From Aspidiotus rigidus (taxonomy: Eukaryota > Arthropoda > Insecta > Hemiptera > Diaspididae): a stretch of DNA of 64,000 bases. The position numbers and the translations under genes were made by a program. Where the stretch lies: the NCBI GenBank assembly GCA_035079385.1, contig JAVHKY010000009.1, positions 2,046,001-2,110,000 on the forward strand, read 5' to 3'. Shown piece after piece: positions 25,733-37,741 of the stretch (position 1 is its first letter; the number at the start of each line of letters is the position of its first letter). The notes beneath the pieces are model-generated. The model was not told the DNA's origin, searched no databases, and was given only the letters and a program-made list of their open reading frames with translations.

Positions 25733-26036
25733 AAGTAGAGCCCTATAAATACGAGTGAGGACATAGGCCGCCATATGCAGTCATTACGTCATCACTATTT
25801 TCAAAGTCTCCTATTCTAATGACTGATAACATTTATCATGATTTGAAAATAATAAGAGAACATACTAGAATAAATGCCAAAGCAAAGTGCAAGACTCAAC
25901 ACTATTGCGAAATACAAAATAGCTTCACTAATTACACAAATTCCTCATCTGAATAGGGAGCTATGTAGATAAATGATGATGTAACGACTGAATATGGCGG
26001 ACCATGTCCTCACTCGTATTTATAGGGCTCTACCTG
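25733..26036. mobile_element. MITE with about 60-bp TIRs
   Basis: GTAGAGCCCTATAAATACGA at 25735 is mirrored by TCGTATTTATAGGGCTCTAC ending at 26033. Similarity continues inward for about 60 bp (GGCCGCCATATG / CATATTGGCGG-like). The element is about 304 bp, non-coding, and carries no transposase. Confidence 0.7.
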
Positions 26037-26783
26037 AAGCAGTACGAAGTACTACTTTCTTAACGTGAACAGAGTATAATAATACATATAATTTTCAGAT
26101 TTTCATCGTAGTTTAGGCCTACATATACCTATAATTATATAATAATATTTTTTTGGTAAGCATCAACTTTTTGGTCAAAGTATTCGTTTTTCCTGATTTT
26201 TTCGTTTTTTTTGTTTGTTTGTTTAATACCCTTCTTTTATGTTCATACATCATTTTTAATGTTCAATTTTTTTATCTTTTTTGCAGAATTATTCTTAACC
26301 GCCCAGGGTCTTTTTTTTTCGTGATTCCTGAGTTTCTATTTTGAGAAAAAAAGTCCCACCTTCAACAATTTTATTTTCTTTTTTATTCAGCTTTGGTCCC
26401 ACAGACCCGCTCAACATTGTATTCTAAGCTCACACACGCGACAGCCTCTTTTACGCTAATTTTGGCCAACAGCCTTGCAACCAACCACAATTCAATACAA
26501 GTGTGTCGATGGTATAAAGTAGGTAAGCGTGTCTGTAGTCACGCTTCTACAGCGCGTGAGCATTGTTGCTAACCACACACATTATGTTTCTCTACAACTT
26601 CAAGTTTTCTCATTTCAACCCTGGTTCGAGCCCTGCTGAAACTTCTTTGCATAAAATTTTTTGTCTGTAATTTTTTTTTACTTCTTTTTTCATTCGTAAT
26701 AATTTTTTTAAATAGGTAGTTGTTTCATCTGTCTGAATAATAACATGTTCAATTTATCGAAATAGCATTCAACAAATTATACA

Positions 26784-27035
26784 ATGACACAATTTTATGA
26801 CATAACCTCGCCGCTAAAAAGATCATATAAAAAAATTTATTTTGATTCTATCAATTTATTATTCATGGTCCCTCAGACCACAAGAGAAACTATAAAAAAA
26901 TTGATAGAATCAACTCTTCAATTAGACCACGGGGGAAACCATACTTCGCACAAATTGTGTGAAAAGTTGGAATTGAAGAAGAAATATTTGGAAATACCTA
27001 TACTGCCGTACAAAGTTAAATTGACGTATGTATAG
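26784..27035 (+). other. Unrecognised open frame linked to a local repeat
   Basis: An 83-codon frame of unknown identity. Its end (YLEIPILPYKVKLTYV) is echoed by a minus-strand frame near 27390-27435 (MCILPYKGELAYPL), so part of it is an inverted repeat about 0.4 kb away. The motif CAATTAGACCACGGG also recurs near 4247. This suggests a repetitive element rather than a host gene. Confidence 0.3.
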
Positions 27036-27303
27036 GTACGTACATATACAAGAAACAACGATCACCGAAACGAGTTCTTCCGCGCAATGTGTAGTAAGAA
27101 TGTTAGTAACTAATGAAGCTTTCTAATCACGCATCACTATTATCACAATCGATTGCATATACGTCCATTTTATACATTGGGATGTGCCGTATCCGAGAAT
27201 CGAGAACTTGTTGAAGGAAATTATTACTGTAATTGAATTCTAAATTGGAAACTGAATTTGGAGAACAATATTATAGTGATCTGATTTTCTTCCGAACATA
27301 TTT

Positions 27304-27364
27304 GTGACCCGGTCTACGGGTGGAAACACGGAAACCCGGGGTTTCCACTCGTAGACCGGGTCAC
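27304..27364. repeat. Short near-perfect GC-rich hairpin
   Basis: GTGACCCGGTCTACGGGTGG at 27304 pairs with 27340-27364 with a single mismatch around a 12-nt loop. The stem is about 24 bp. It stands out from its AT-rich surroundings. Confidence 0.8.
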
Positions 27365-27510
27365 ATTTTTCGACTCGTTTTGATACTTCCCCATGATCGT
27401 TGTTCTTGCATAAAGGGTAGGCCAATTCACCTTTGTACGGCAGTATACACATAACCTCTTCAGCAGTGGCGAATTAAATGAATTATAATACTTTTTTCTA
27501 GATACAAATG

Positions 27511-28133
27511 TAAGAAAATCGTCATCAAAAATCACGGCAGTTGCCTCAACCTGTTCTATAGGGCGTATTCGGATGATTTGTGATAAGGGTTAGTACACGT
27601 CATTACAGGCGTCATCATGAGTAATACGCGCAACTCGAATAGAACTTTTGATTGACGTGTTTCGTCAGATCAGTTTTCATCTCCATGCGAATCGCATCTT
27701 CATTTGTGTATTTATTATAGTTGTATTTTCGTGATTCGTTATTTACCGCAAAGCGAGATCATTCGTTTTTGATTATTGTACCTAACCAATAAACAGTGCA
27801 ATCATCAAATCGGTAATTTTTGATTTTTTTTGAAGAATATCTTATAAATTAAAAACGAATGATCTCGCTTTGCGGTAAATAATTAACGAATCACGAAAAT
27901 ACAACTATAATAAATACACAAATGAAGATGCGATTCGCATGGAGATGAAAACTGATCTGACGAAACACGTCAATCAAAAGTTCTATTCGAGTTGCGCGTA
28001 TTACTCATGATGACGCCTGTAATGACGTGTACTAACCCTTATCACAAATCATCCGAATACGCCCTATAGAACAGATTGAGGCAAGACAGAGGCTCTGCCG
28101 TGATTTTTAAAGAAATCGTGACGATTTTCTTAC
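27511..28133. repeat. Foldback element with about 260-bp arms
   Basis: Left arm 27511-27771 and right arm 27850-28133 are near-identical inverse copies separated by about 78 bp. The outer ends are GTAAGAAAATCGT and its inverse; the inner ends are GATCATTCGTTTTT and its inverse. No coding sequence. Small insertions (for example at 28086-28096) are the main arm differences, implying recent origin or gene conversion. It is a palindromic MITE or foldback. Confidence 0.8.
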
Positions 28134-28341
28134 ACAAATAAGTACCAATACTACAAATACTACAAGTGTGGAGGAATGAGAATAATTGATCGGTTATTCG
28201 TCTGATTGCTCGTATCAATCTTTTAATGGTAGTACCTACATTAAAAAAAAAAATCAATTTGGAAATACCGACAAAAAAAATGAAAAAATAATATAAAATA
28301 TAGAATCAATGTTTCTTGAATTTTATGGTTGTACACATTGA

Positions 28342-31167
28342 AACAAAGAAGTGGACTCTAAAATGAGTAGCAGATCACAAAAAAACACAATGAACACAGC
28401 TGCCAAGCACTTTCGGTTAAACAACTTCCTTGAAAGTGTGAACAAATGGAAGCGACTGGACCCTAGATGAACGAAAACAGTGGAAATCAACTCAAAAATC
28501 ATTATTGAACCAGCGAGTCATCGAAATGTGAATCATTCTCATAGACTAGTTCAATCCAACCCTCATCAGGAATATAAAACGGTGATGTTTTCGTTATTCC
28601 GGTGTTATATAATTTCAATAGTTTCTAAAGCCATGCGTTTGAAATACACATACGAGGTTTTCCTGCGGAGAAGGGCTCCAAGACCCTCTTTGAACTTATG
28701 GCCACTTTCAATGAAATGATCGGCAAAGGCTGACTCATCTAAAATACCCTTCTCCCACGCCTTTTTTATGCTCAGCGATTCTTATTTGGAGCTGATGGCC
28801 AGTCATCCCTACATACGTAGACTCCAGAACAATCAGCGCAGGCTACACTGTACACACCACTCGCCTCGGTCAGTGGAATAGGATCCTTTAATTTCATCAA
28901 TAATCAGACCCAACGTGTGTCTTATTCTTCCCACATCTGGTTTTTGCGCATGTGTCTTCAATTCCATCTAAGACTAGCTTCGTGAAATGTCAGTTTTACT
29001 CAGATTGCGATTCCACTACCAAAAAGCTGGGAAGTTACATAAAGATCAAATGGATTTAGAACAGAACTAAGCACGTGATATGGATAGCTTCACGTTACTA
29101 CAAGATTCAATCTTTTGGTACATTCAAAGCGTTCTTGCCTCCTTCACCCTAGTGAGTTCGATGCACTCATAAAATCCGTTAACGGCGATTGTCGCGTACT
29201 TGAACGAAATTTAAAAGAAATGAAGAATCGTGAAGAGCTCAAAAGCTATGGCTGAGAAAAAAGACTGTGACGAGGATAATATTGTCCAGCAACTCTAGCC
29301 GAGTATCATCAATTAGGGTAAAGTTAGGTTTCATTGTGATGAATTAAACCTTTTGGAGAAGGGATTAAAATTTGGGCTACCCTCTTTTGAGAATCAAGAG
29401 ACCCTGCTAATGTAGTAGCTGATTTGGCGGTGATGATTGGACCTGGTGTGAATATCCAAAAAAAAGTGCGCCGAAATGTCTGCGACACTGTCCTCCCCCG
29501 CATAAGTAACGTTAGTAGCGATGTAATCAAAGGCTTGAAGAGGAAGGTCTGGGAGGTGTGCTTTATTCTTACTAAGGCCGATAAAAGTAATGCGGTCGTA
29601 ATTATGGAGAAGTTCTCGTATATCTCTGGTGGTTATAATTTATAGACCGCCAATTTAAAGTTCCAGTAGAGTTCAATTCTCCCTACTCAGTAAAGAACTT
29701 AGGTGCCTTGACGGAGAGGCTGGAGGATACATATAAGTCATCCTCCGGAAACGACTTTGTGCTCATTTGATGTTGTAGGATTATGTCCTCGAATCCTCAA
29801 GGCCGTCGCTATCCATCATACGGGCGATTCGCTCGTTAAATCTGGTGTTCCTCATGAGAAATTAGAGGAATTCTTCAACCTTTTGAAAGTTTGTTGGTCT
29901 CCTAATCTTTGTAAATTTGAAGGAAAATTTTTCGAGTTCTTCGAAGAAGTCGGGATCTCTATTGGTTCTCTCTTGAGCTCGTTAATTTCAGAAGTGTTTA
30001 TGTCCAAATTTGAGATTGATTTGGGTGTTTTTGAATTATGTCTTTTATTAGCACAGGTACGTAGACAACATATTATGCGCGTGGACCGGTCCCGCAGAAC
30101 TCCTGAGTGAGTTCCTTGCATATTCTTCCATAAAATTCACTCTGGAAATTGGTGGCGCATTAATGAACTTTTTGGATTCACCCATATTTAATAGAGATGG
30201 CGCTCATGAGTTTGGCATAAATAGGGAAGGAACTTCGACCGACATTGCAATCCACAGATCGTCTTTTTTTCCTGCTGCGCAGAAGATCGCTACTTTCAAT
30301 AGCTTGATTCGTCGATTGACTTATATTCCCTTGAGTCAAGATGTTTCCTAGAAAGAAATTGTAACGATTAAGCACCTGGCCAGAGTGAATCAGGTCAGAG
30401 TGGACATCGACCTAATGGTCCAGAGGATGCTTACTAGGAAATGCCTCGTTTTCACCACCTCCCTCGCCAGAGATTCACACCTAGGTAGCAGAAAACGTTG
30501 GATCAGACTTCCCTTCTTGGGCAGTTTTTCTTTGCATTTGGGCCGTGTCCTCCGTCTTGGGTCCGGCCGGCCTTTTACAACCTTGATACAGTAGAAAGGT
30601 TATTGATGAAATTAAAGGATCCTATTCCACTGACCGAGGCGAGTGGTGTATACAGTGTAGCCTGCGCTGATTGTTCTGGAGTCTACGTATGTAGGGATGA
30701 CTGGCCATCAGCTCCAAATAAGAATCGCTGAGCATAAAAAAGGCGTGGGAGAAGGGTATTTTGGGTGAATCAGCCTTTGCCGATCATTTCATTGAAAGTG
30801 GCCATAAGTTCAAAGAGGGTCTGGAGCCCTCCTCCGCAGGAAGACCTCGTATGTGTATTTCAAACGCATGGCTTTAGAAACTATTGAAATTATATAACAC
30901 CGGAATAACGAAAACATCACCGTTTTATATGTATTTCCGATGAGGGTTGGATTAAACTAGTCTATGAGAATGATTCACATTTCGATGACTCGCTGGTTCA
31001 ATAATGATTTTTGAGTTGATTTCCACTGTTTTCGTTCATCTAGGGTTCAGTCGCTTCCATTTGTTCACACTTTCAAGGAAGTTGTTTAACCGAAAGTGCT
31101 TGGCATCTGTGTTCATTGTGTTTTTTTGTAATCTGCTACTCATTTTAGAGTTCACTTCTTTGTTTCA
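28342..31167 (+). mobile_element. Penelope-like element (2.8 kb) with inverted terminal arms
   Basis: Left arm 28342-28905 and right arm 30597-31167 are inverse copies; the right arm holds the GIY-YIG region and 3' end. Between them lie reverse transcriptase fragments in the plus direction (see 29424-30900). Its layout matches the shorter copy at 22914-24178, and its peptide (KLKDPIPLTEASGVYSVAC) aligns with KLKDPIPLVERSGVYKIEC there, so both belong to one family. Stops and frameshifts show that it is inactive. Confidence 0.8.
29424..30900 (+). pseudogene. PLE reverse transcriptase + GIY-YIG pseudogene
   Basis: Ordered fragments in shifting frames: FILTKADKSNAVVIMEK (an early RT block) near 29570-29620; MCSFDVVGLCPRILKAVA near 29757, the RT motif with the first catalytic Asp; GISIGSLLSSLISEVFMSKF near 29950; RYVDNILCAW near 30055, the counterpart of the YxDD box but with DN instead of DD; MNFLDSPIFN and IHRSSFFPAAQK near 30160-30300; then the linker FGPCPPSWVRPAFYNLDTVE and GIY-YIG remnant SGVYSVACADCSGVYV near 30500-30700. 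Frameshifts, several stops and the altered catalytic box mean no functional enzyme. PLE RT would normally copy its RNA at a nick made by the GIY-YIG domain. Confidence 0.75.
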
Positions 31168-32293
31168 GTATAAAATAATTAAATCACTATCAAAAACTTA
31201 GGTATAAAACAACGAGCCAAAAGGAAGAAGAAAAAATTATTGGAAATAAATAGGCTTCACCGAGGTTTGAACCTAGGTCTCCCAAACAAAATTTAATGTT
31301 TAGAAAGAGGCGTAAGTGGCCAGCGCGTACGCGCGTGTATGTATGTAATATTATTCTCCACGCAAACGCGTTTATTGGCCAGCGTAAAGCGTACAAGTTT
31401 TATTGAAAGACGAGTTTCGATAAAAAGCCAGACGTAAGCCTAAAAAACAGGCAACCTAACCCTGCACCAATTTTATGTACGAGGGAGGCAATAAAAGCGG
31501 AATCTAACATATTTAGACGCTATTTAGACATAAGAAAAGGGCCAAATTAGCTGTACCAGCCAACTCAACATTACAGGAAAATTTTATGCAGTATGTTTGA
31601 CCGGTAATAATGTGACTACGCTCATACTGCTTCTAAATTTTTGCGCGCAATTTTCTTCTTCCTAAACGTAATCGTTGAACCCGCACTTCTACAAATACGC
31701 TAAAGAACGTAAACTACGAGTAAGTCTATTTAGCGCCAATGCATAACAAATGATGAAATACTGCAGCTTGCTACAATTTTGACTTTTTGCTAAGAAGGGA
31801 GGGGAAACTACTGTTGAAAAAACCAAAAGGTAAGTGCAGCGAAGTAAAACAATTTCAAAAACTAAAACTGAATAGGTACAGTATAATGAGAACTGAGCAA
31901 AATAATTGAAAATTTCAATTATGTAGGTACACGCAATCATTTGTAACGCACAATTATCACAAAGAAAAAATTGCGATTTGAAATTCACAGATCACTGCAT
32001 CAGTTGCGTGTATTTTCGAATCTCTAGATAATTTCATCTTCACTCCTTCAGACTTACCTCAGACACATAGAGAAAATCACACTGCGGATGGGTAGAGGTA
32101 CAAAAAGAATATAAAATTAGTTCATGAATTATTAAAAAATATGGAGTTCAAGTTTTCTGTCAATGTAGGTGCTCACATAAGTAACAATCATTTGTGTAGA
32201 AAAATAATATCTTCTCAACCAGAATTTACAAAACATTCATCATATTGAGCAGAATTGCTGCAAGCTCTTCAATGAAAGCTCTCTCTATAATCT
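31168..32293. other. No gene seen; possible SINE
   Basis: Mostly AT-rich non-coding. On the minus strand near 31265-31285 there is a B-box-like AGGTTCAAACCTCGG. GAGTTTCGATAAAAAGCCAG near 31411 resembles tails found at 696 and 51590, suggesting a tRNA-derived SINE copy around 31250-31430. Confidence 0.4.
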
Positions 32294-32301
32294 CTTGCAT
32301 G

Positions 32302-32646
32302 CAAGAGTGGTAAGCGATTCGATTTTAGGGCTTAAGCTTAAGGCTTAAACTCGAAAAAGAATTTCTTTTTGCTTAAACTTGACGCCTAAACTTGAAATAA
32401 AATTTTGTTTTGCTTAAACTTGAAGCTTATTTAAGATTTACGAGTTTCAACCTAAAACTTAAGCTTGAAGCTTGAGGCTGAAAGGACAAAACATGTTTTT
32501 GTTGGAAAAATATGTTTTTGCCTTTTTCAAGTCTTAAGCTTTTGTTTTGCTTATTAAGTCGCTTAATTAAGCAAATGAAAAATCGTTTTGCTTTAGCTTA
32601 TTTACAGCTTAAAACTTGAATAAAAAACTTAAGCTTACCACCCTTG
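32302..32646. mobile_element. hAT-type MITE, 345 bp, with 8-bp target duplication
   Basis: The termini are CAAGAGTGGTAAGC (32302-32315) and the inverse GCTTACCACCCTTG (32633-32646), one mismatch. The flanking octamer CTTGCATG occurs exactly on both sides (32294-32301 and 32647-32654). An 8-bp duplication and a CA-starting TIR are typical of hAT elements. The interior is a chain of AAGCTTAA/CTTAAACTTGAA-like words in both orientations, giving extensive self-complementarity. It is non-coding. Confidence 0.85.
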
Positions 32647-33190
32647 CTTGCATGTATGTACATAATAGACCGATTCCCCGTGACAATATAATTGCGAAGA
32701 CACGACAGCAATTTTGTTCAATTCAGACTAAAAGCAGACTACCCTGCTGCAGTTGTCTCTTGTTTTATAAAATACAAACACTTCATTTTGTATAAGTATC
32801 AAGAACACCCACCATTGACATATCGTTTATTTTAGAAATATTCCTGTTTTTGCAAACGCTACATTTCCCTTATGGGAATTAACATGCAAACAGTTCTTTT
32901 ACATTTTGAAGGGAGACAGCTGCAGTGTGCAACCTGATTTGTTTACGAATCATTTGCGCATATTTCATTCATTGACGTCACTGGGGAATCGGACTACAAA
33001 AAACTGACGCAGGTAGACATACAGAATCAAGGATCGTCACGATAAAAGTACGTTACCATTATTTTATCGATGTACAAATATTTTAAACAGGTGTGCCGCA
33101 CATATCTACTCTCTCAAAAAGTGTGCCGCGGGTGTCACAGATTTGAGAACCCCTGGTCTAGAGCTCCATGTCTTAAATGAAAAATATCGA

Positions 33191-33354
33191 TATAATAAAA
33201 CGGCTTTGCTATCACTTATGGTTTATTTGCATGAGGGAACAGTTACATTTCGCTACCATCAGTAGCAAAGGTCTGAAGATGCTGATGGTAGCAAAACGCA
33301 ACTGTTCCCTCATGCAAATAAACCATAAGTGATAGCAAAGCCGTTTTTATTATA
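33191..33354. repeat. 164-bp hairpin element
   Basis: 33191-33262 (starting TATAATAAAACGGCTTTGCT) pairs with the inverse ending at 33354; the arms differ by about 2-4 bases, with a loop of about 20 nt. This is a palindromic MITE or a possible small-RNA hairpin precursor. Confidence 0.85.
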
Positions 33355-33499
33355 CTGTAATTTTGTCTATCACGGAAAAACGTTTCCAATTTTTAAATGA
33401 AAAAATCCAAATCTCCCTTCATGACGTCATCTGCATCCCCTATAGCCTCGTATCTATAGATCAGAGGTTACAATTCAGAGCCTTCAAAATAGAGTTTAA

Positions 33500-33853
33500 A
33501 TGATGCAGTGTACGGCTGTCAACCCTTCACCAAATTTCCATCATGTAGCACGTTGTCTTATCGAGTACTCATGTGGACGCTGGTTAGGTTGCACCAAGCA
33601 TCGCCACCATGATACACTACATGACGCAGGAGCCAATTATAGCTCCATAGCAGAACACAAGCTACACACATACAGGTCAAATATTAGGACTGCAATCTCG
33701 GCCTGCGAAAATTCTTCAATTATTGCTTTCTCAAGACGACTTAAAGAAACACATACCAACGGACAAAATTCAGCTGGTCGCACCCCTATAAATCAACTAA
33801 AATATAATTCCAACAGATCAAGTGCAGAGATCAATGATTCAATTATTTCGTAA
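33500..33853 (+). other. Weak candidate retroelement fragment
   Basis: The frame contains CLIEYSCGRWLGCTKHR followed by SSIAEHKLHTYRS, which recalls the C-G-x-Y-x-G-x-T-x-R core and S-x-I-x-E-H segment of GIY-YIG domains in retroelements, but with key residues missing. It has an ATG and no stop for 117 codons. Low certainty; it may also be a chance frame. Confidence 0.3.
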
Positions 33854-34689
33854 AAAATGACTATTGATCAATACTTGTACAATATTACTCTCCGGCAATA
33901 TTACAATACCGCGGTTGTTTAGGTTTTAGTGATTCCAGAACAAAAGAATTGTAGATTTCAAATTCAGCTTTCATCAATCTTGTAGATTCTGGAACGAAAC
34001 GTTTATTCAATGCAATGAACAATATATCCCGTACAGAAAGAAACTTGGATTCATATTAGAAGCATCATTGCTGGGCTATTTGATGTTTATGCAATGAAAT
34101 AATCCGTTGAGAAATCTTCATACATAGGCGGCACTTTTGCCAATAGGTAGGTACCAGATTGACAAAATTTATGGTCTCAAACCCATTACAATCAAGCAGT
34201 TTCAAGAAATTGATTCATAACAGGAATACCAGAAACGACATTCACACGGCCGCCGAAGGTAACAAACAGTATTTCACATTCCTCTACAATGCTACCTATT
34301 ATTTAGTACCAGCTCTTTGGTATTCATCTTTGAACATGCTCTTTTATTTACAGTTGTCCATAACTTCATTTAAGATTGGTACATTTAAGTAAGTATCTGA
34401 AAGATGTTCCTTGCGACTTAGGATGTTTGGTCTATAACATAATGTTCTGCCAATGAGGAATAATAAACAACATGAAATAGGAAAAAAAAATTTCCAGAAA
34501 AGCGATGTGCCTAAAAAAAATGTATAAAACCAAAATATTATTTTAAAAAGTTTTCCAAAGCGTCTAAAAAAATAAATAAAACATAAAAAGTTTATAAATT
34601 TTAGAACGACAGCAAAAAATTGAACACCGCATGATCACGGTAGTTGCAAGAAACTTGCTGTGTACTTCATTAACCGCTCAGGATTGCCT

Positions 34690-35310
34690 TTTTGATGTTA
34701 ACTTTAAAGCCCTCTTTGAGAAAAATGGTTACCCAGAATATATTTTTGAGACTGTATACGTAAACCTAGACCTGTTTTGAATAAGAGTAATAGTAATCAT
34801 GAAACTAGGAAGAAATTTGTATCGTTTATGTAGGCAAGAGTAGCGTGGTCAAAAGGAATATGATCAAAGAGCTTGACCTAGAAATTTTTAAATTGCTTTT
34901 GAAAGTTACCAACCACAAAATTTTTCCTCTCAGAAAGAAGATAAAATTCCCCACCCTCTCCCTACGAAAATCGGCGTGGTGGCTGTCCCAAAGTCTATGT
35001 TAGGGAAACTCGTTGGTTTTTGAAAGCCATCAGACAAAACCTACATAGCAATAATGAAGATCAACGTAATGACCACACTGCTCTCGTTTCCCAATCTAGA
35101 TTATGTAATCATCGTCCTAATTTTGATAATATTTCCAACCTAGCCCAGTATCAAAATACTAAAACAAGCAGCCCGCAGGCGGGGTGTTACGAGGGTCGGC
35201 GAATGACTGAGTTATTTCTGATAAGAAAAATATTGATTGAGATCGACACAAGGTGCAGGAAAATAAAGGTGGAAGAAGAAGAAGAAAAAGAAGAAGAAGG
35301 TACAAAATAG
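34690..35310 (+). pseudogene. PLE remnant with GIY-YIG domain
   Basis: Near 34700-34780 the translation FKALFEKNGYPEYIFETVY resembles the helical region upstream of the PLE endonuclease. Near 34970-35150 a continuous frame reads GGCPKVYVRETRWFLKAIRQ followed by NNEDQRNDHTALVSQSRLCN, matching a GIY-YIG core (YVGET-x-R, here with Arg for Gly) and its downstream H-T-A-L-V segment. The parts are in different frames with stops between. It is a second, diverged PLE family compared with 22914 and 28342. Confidence 0.6.
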
Positions 35311-35486
35311 TGATTATAATACGGTCGGCCCCGCAACAAGCGCCGACCCTAAAAAGAAAAATACGCGAGTGTATAGAAGTTTCGAAACGAGACACCATGA
35401 ATTTCAAGACTAACTACGGCAATTTCAATCCATTTTACCCAACGTTGATTAGGAACTTTTGATTATGATTAGAGACCGGATTCCTC

Positions 35487-35810
35487 GGCATTTGCCGAAT
35501 GAGTTCCTGTGAAGGCAGACAAGTAAAAATGAAATAGAAGTACGTTTTGTGGTAGTAGGGGCCCAGGAAAAAAATTTTATTTTGCCGAAAAATGCCGAAA
35601 TCGAAATAAATGCCGAAATGGGGGGTAAACGCCGAAAAGCACCTTCTTATGTTACATAATAAGAAGTTTCTGTAGAAAAGGACAAATATGTCTGTATTTT
35701 TCAAATTTTCGCGACCTAATTTTATTTTTTCAATTTCCGTGACTTAATTTTCTGATTTTCAAACATTTTTGCCGAATAAAGCCAAAAATGCCTTATTCAA
35801 TGCCGAATTT
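35487..35810. repeat. Word-array repeat (AATGCCGAA)
   Basis: The nonamer AATGCCGAA or its inverse occurs repeatedly (for example 35487-35502, 35583-35640, 35769-35805) in both orientations with no coding frame. Ends are unclear. The layout resembles the word-array MITEs at 9350, 32302 and 56583. Confidence 0.5.
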
Positions 35811-36079
35811 TGACTTGACACAATGCATCATCAGACAGTCGTAGGTACAAATACAAATAAAGAAGGTGAATGAGAGGACATGTTCTTATCATAACGGTGT
35901 ACATTGCAATTGTTACGCGTGCTTAAACTAAAGCGCCTTACTTACACGTGTGATAAGGTTGGAACAGGAGTAAAATTTCAAATCGTTGACTAATCAAAAG
36001 CGCTTGTCATGACTGTGTGTACATGATTATATCGACTTCTTCCGAGTTTATCTTAACGTTCGACCCTTATGTTTATTAG

Positions 36080-36440
36080 GAAAGTATACCGGGTGGTTGA
36101 AAATAATATTATCAGTTAAATGGGAGTTTCGGCTAAATCTGTCGTACCGCAAAAACGCAAAACTTTGAATGTATAGCTAAAATGTACAAAATTTGTATCT
36201 TATTTTTGTCTACGATTTGCGCCCTTATATAACTTTCTACGACTTTTCTGAGTCGAGTAATGGACCAAAATGTGCCAAAAATTGACCCATTGGGAAAAAT
36301 TTTCAAACATTAAAAATTGTTCAAACTTCCAGTTTTTACTTGATTTGAAAGCGAAATTTAACGCTGATTCCGAAAAATAAAAACCTAAATAATCCTATGA
36401 AGCTTAAAAGTAGCTGGGAATTTTCAATTTCTTATTTTGG
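36080..36440. repeat. Dispersed repeat, second copy of the 18.8-kb family
   Basis: ACGACTTTTCTGAGTCGAGT near 36239 and the following 150 bases match 18841-19110 (interior inverted). The upstream part (36095-36230) resembles 46820-46960. Non-coding. Confidence 0.6.
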
Positions 36441-36530
36441 ATCTTCATTGAGAAAAAGTATATTATAAACAAAGAAACCCCCATAAAACAGGTTCTGCTG
36501 GCCTCGATTAAACAAGTAGATAAGACATGT

Positions 36531-37310
36531 ATGTTCTGGCGCACTTACTAGTTTCTCTAAATTAATGAACAATTTTCTCATTTTTTCACCTCTCGAAAAA
36601 AACCTAGAAATCTTTCAATTTTCTACCTTGAATATTTTGATGTTTTTGAAGCAAATAATGAATTATTTCACTCTTTTTTTATCTGCGCTAGTTTGAAAAT
36701 ATCAGAGTTCTGTATAAATTTTGTATATTTTTACCATAAATATATCTCTCTCATGAGAGCTACATTTTAACTCTCCTAAAATACGAGAAATGTAAGAATT
36801 TTCCTTCTGGCGCACTTACTATTTTCGCTTGCGCAGAGCACAATTTCCTCATTTTTCAACCAAATATGAATATCATTTCACCCTATTTTTCTTCCAAGTT
36901 AGTTCGAAAATATCAGAGTTATGTATCAATTTTCTATCTTTTTACTATATAAATAAATCCCTTTTTGTGAGAGCTACATTCCATTACTCCCAAAATACGA
37001 GAAATTCAAATTTTTTCGTTCTAGTGCACTTACTCATTTCTCTATCGCAGAGCACAATTTTCCCATTTTTGAACCTCTTTGAAAATCCTTGAAATCTTCC
37101 AATGTGTGAATATTTAGCTGTTTTTGAAACAAATATGAGAATATTTCTTAGGGTGTACTTACTTGTTTCTCTAAATTAATGAACGATTTTCTCATTCTTT
37201 CACGTCTCCAAAAACATACAAATCAACTATTTTTTTCATCCTATCCATTTTCAGGTTTTTCATAGCAAATAATGAACATTTTCAATTTTCCTTCATCTCC
37301 ATACTAGAGT
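36531..37310. repeat. Degenerate tandem repeat
   Basis: Units start with TTCTGGCGCACTTACT-like sequence at about 36534, 36804, 37019 and 37152 and share AATATCAGAGTT, TGAGAGCTACATT and AATACGAGAAAT blocks in the same order. Unit length varies from about 270 to 130 bp because later units are partly deleted. No coding potential. Confidence 0.65.
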
Positions 37311-37741
37311 CTTCAAATTAATGGACGATTTTTTCATTTTTTTCGCCTCTCAACAAAGAAAAGGAGTATTCACGTGTATATTTCATCCGAACCCGATGGT
37401 GGATCACCATACAGATACTAAAATGTCAATGGGAAAAATTGTGTTTCTATTTTTCTACGCAGGAGGAGGGTCATACATGAAATTTTTTGAGGGTCTCTTC
37501 ATAGGTCAAAGGGGTCACCGCACCACTACTAATTTAGATCGTAGGAATCTGGACTCGATCGAACGTAGTAAAAATTCAAAGAATAGTAAAACACAGTTGT
37601 AATTCGATGCATGCAATAACTTATTATTGCATCATTTTTTATTTATTTCTATTATATTAGTGTAAAATTCGTATAACTCGAGAAGATTCAAAACGAAGAG
37701 TAATAAATGCTTTTATTGAAAAATTAAAGGAATACCTTACA

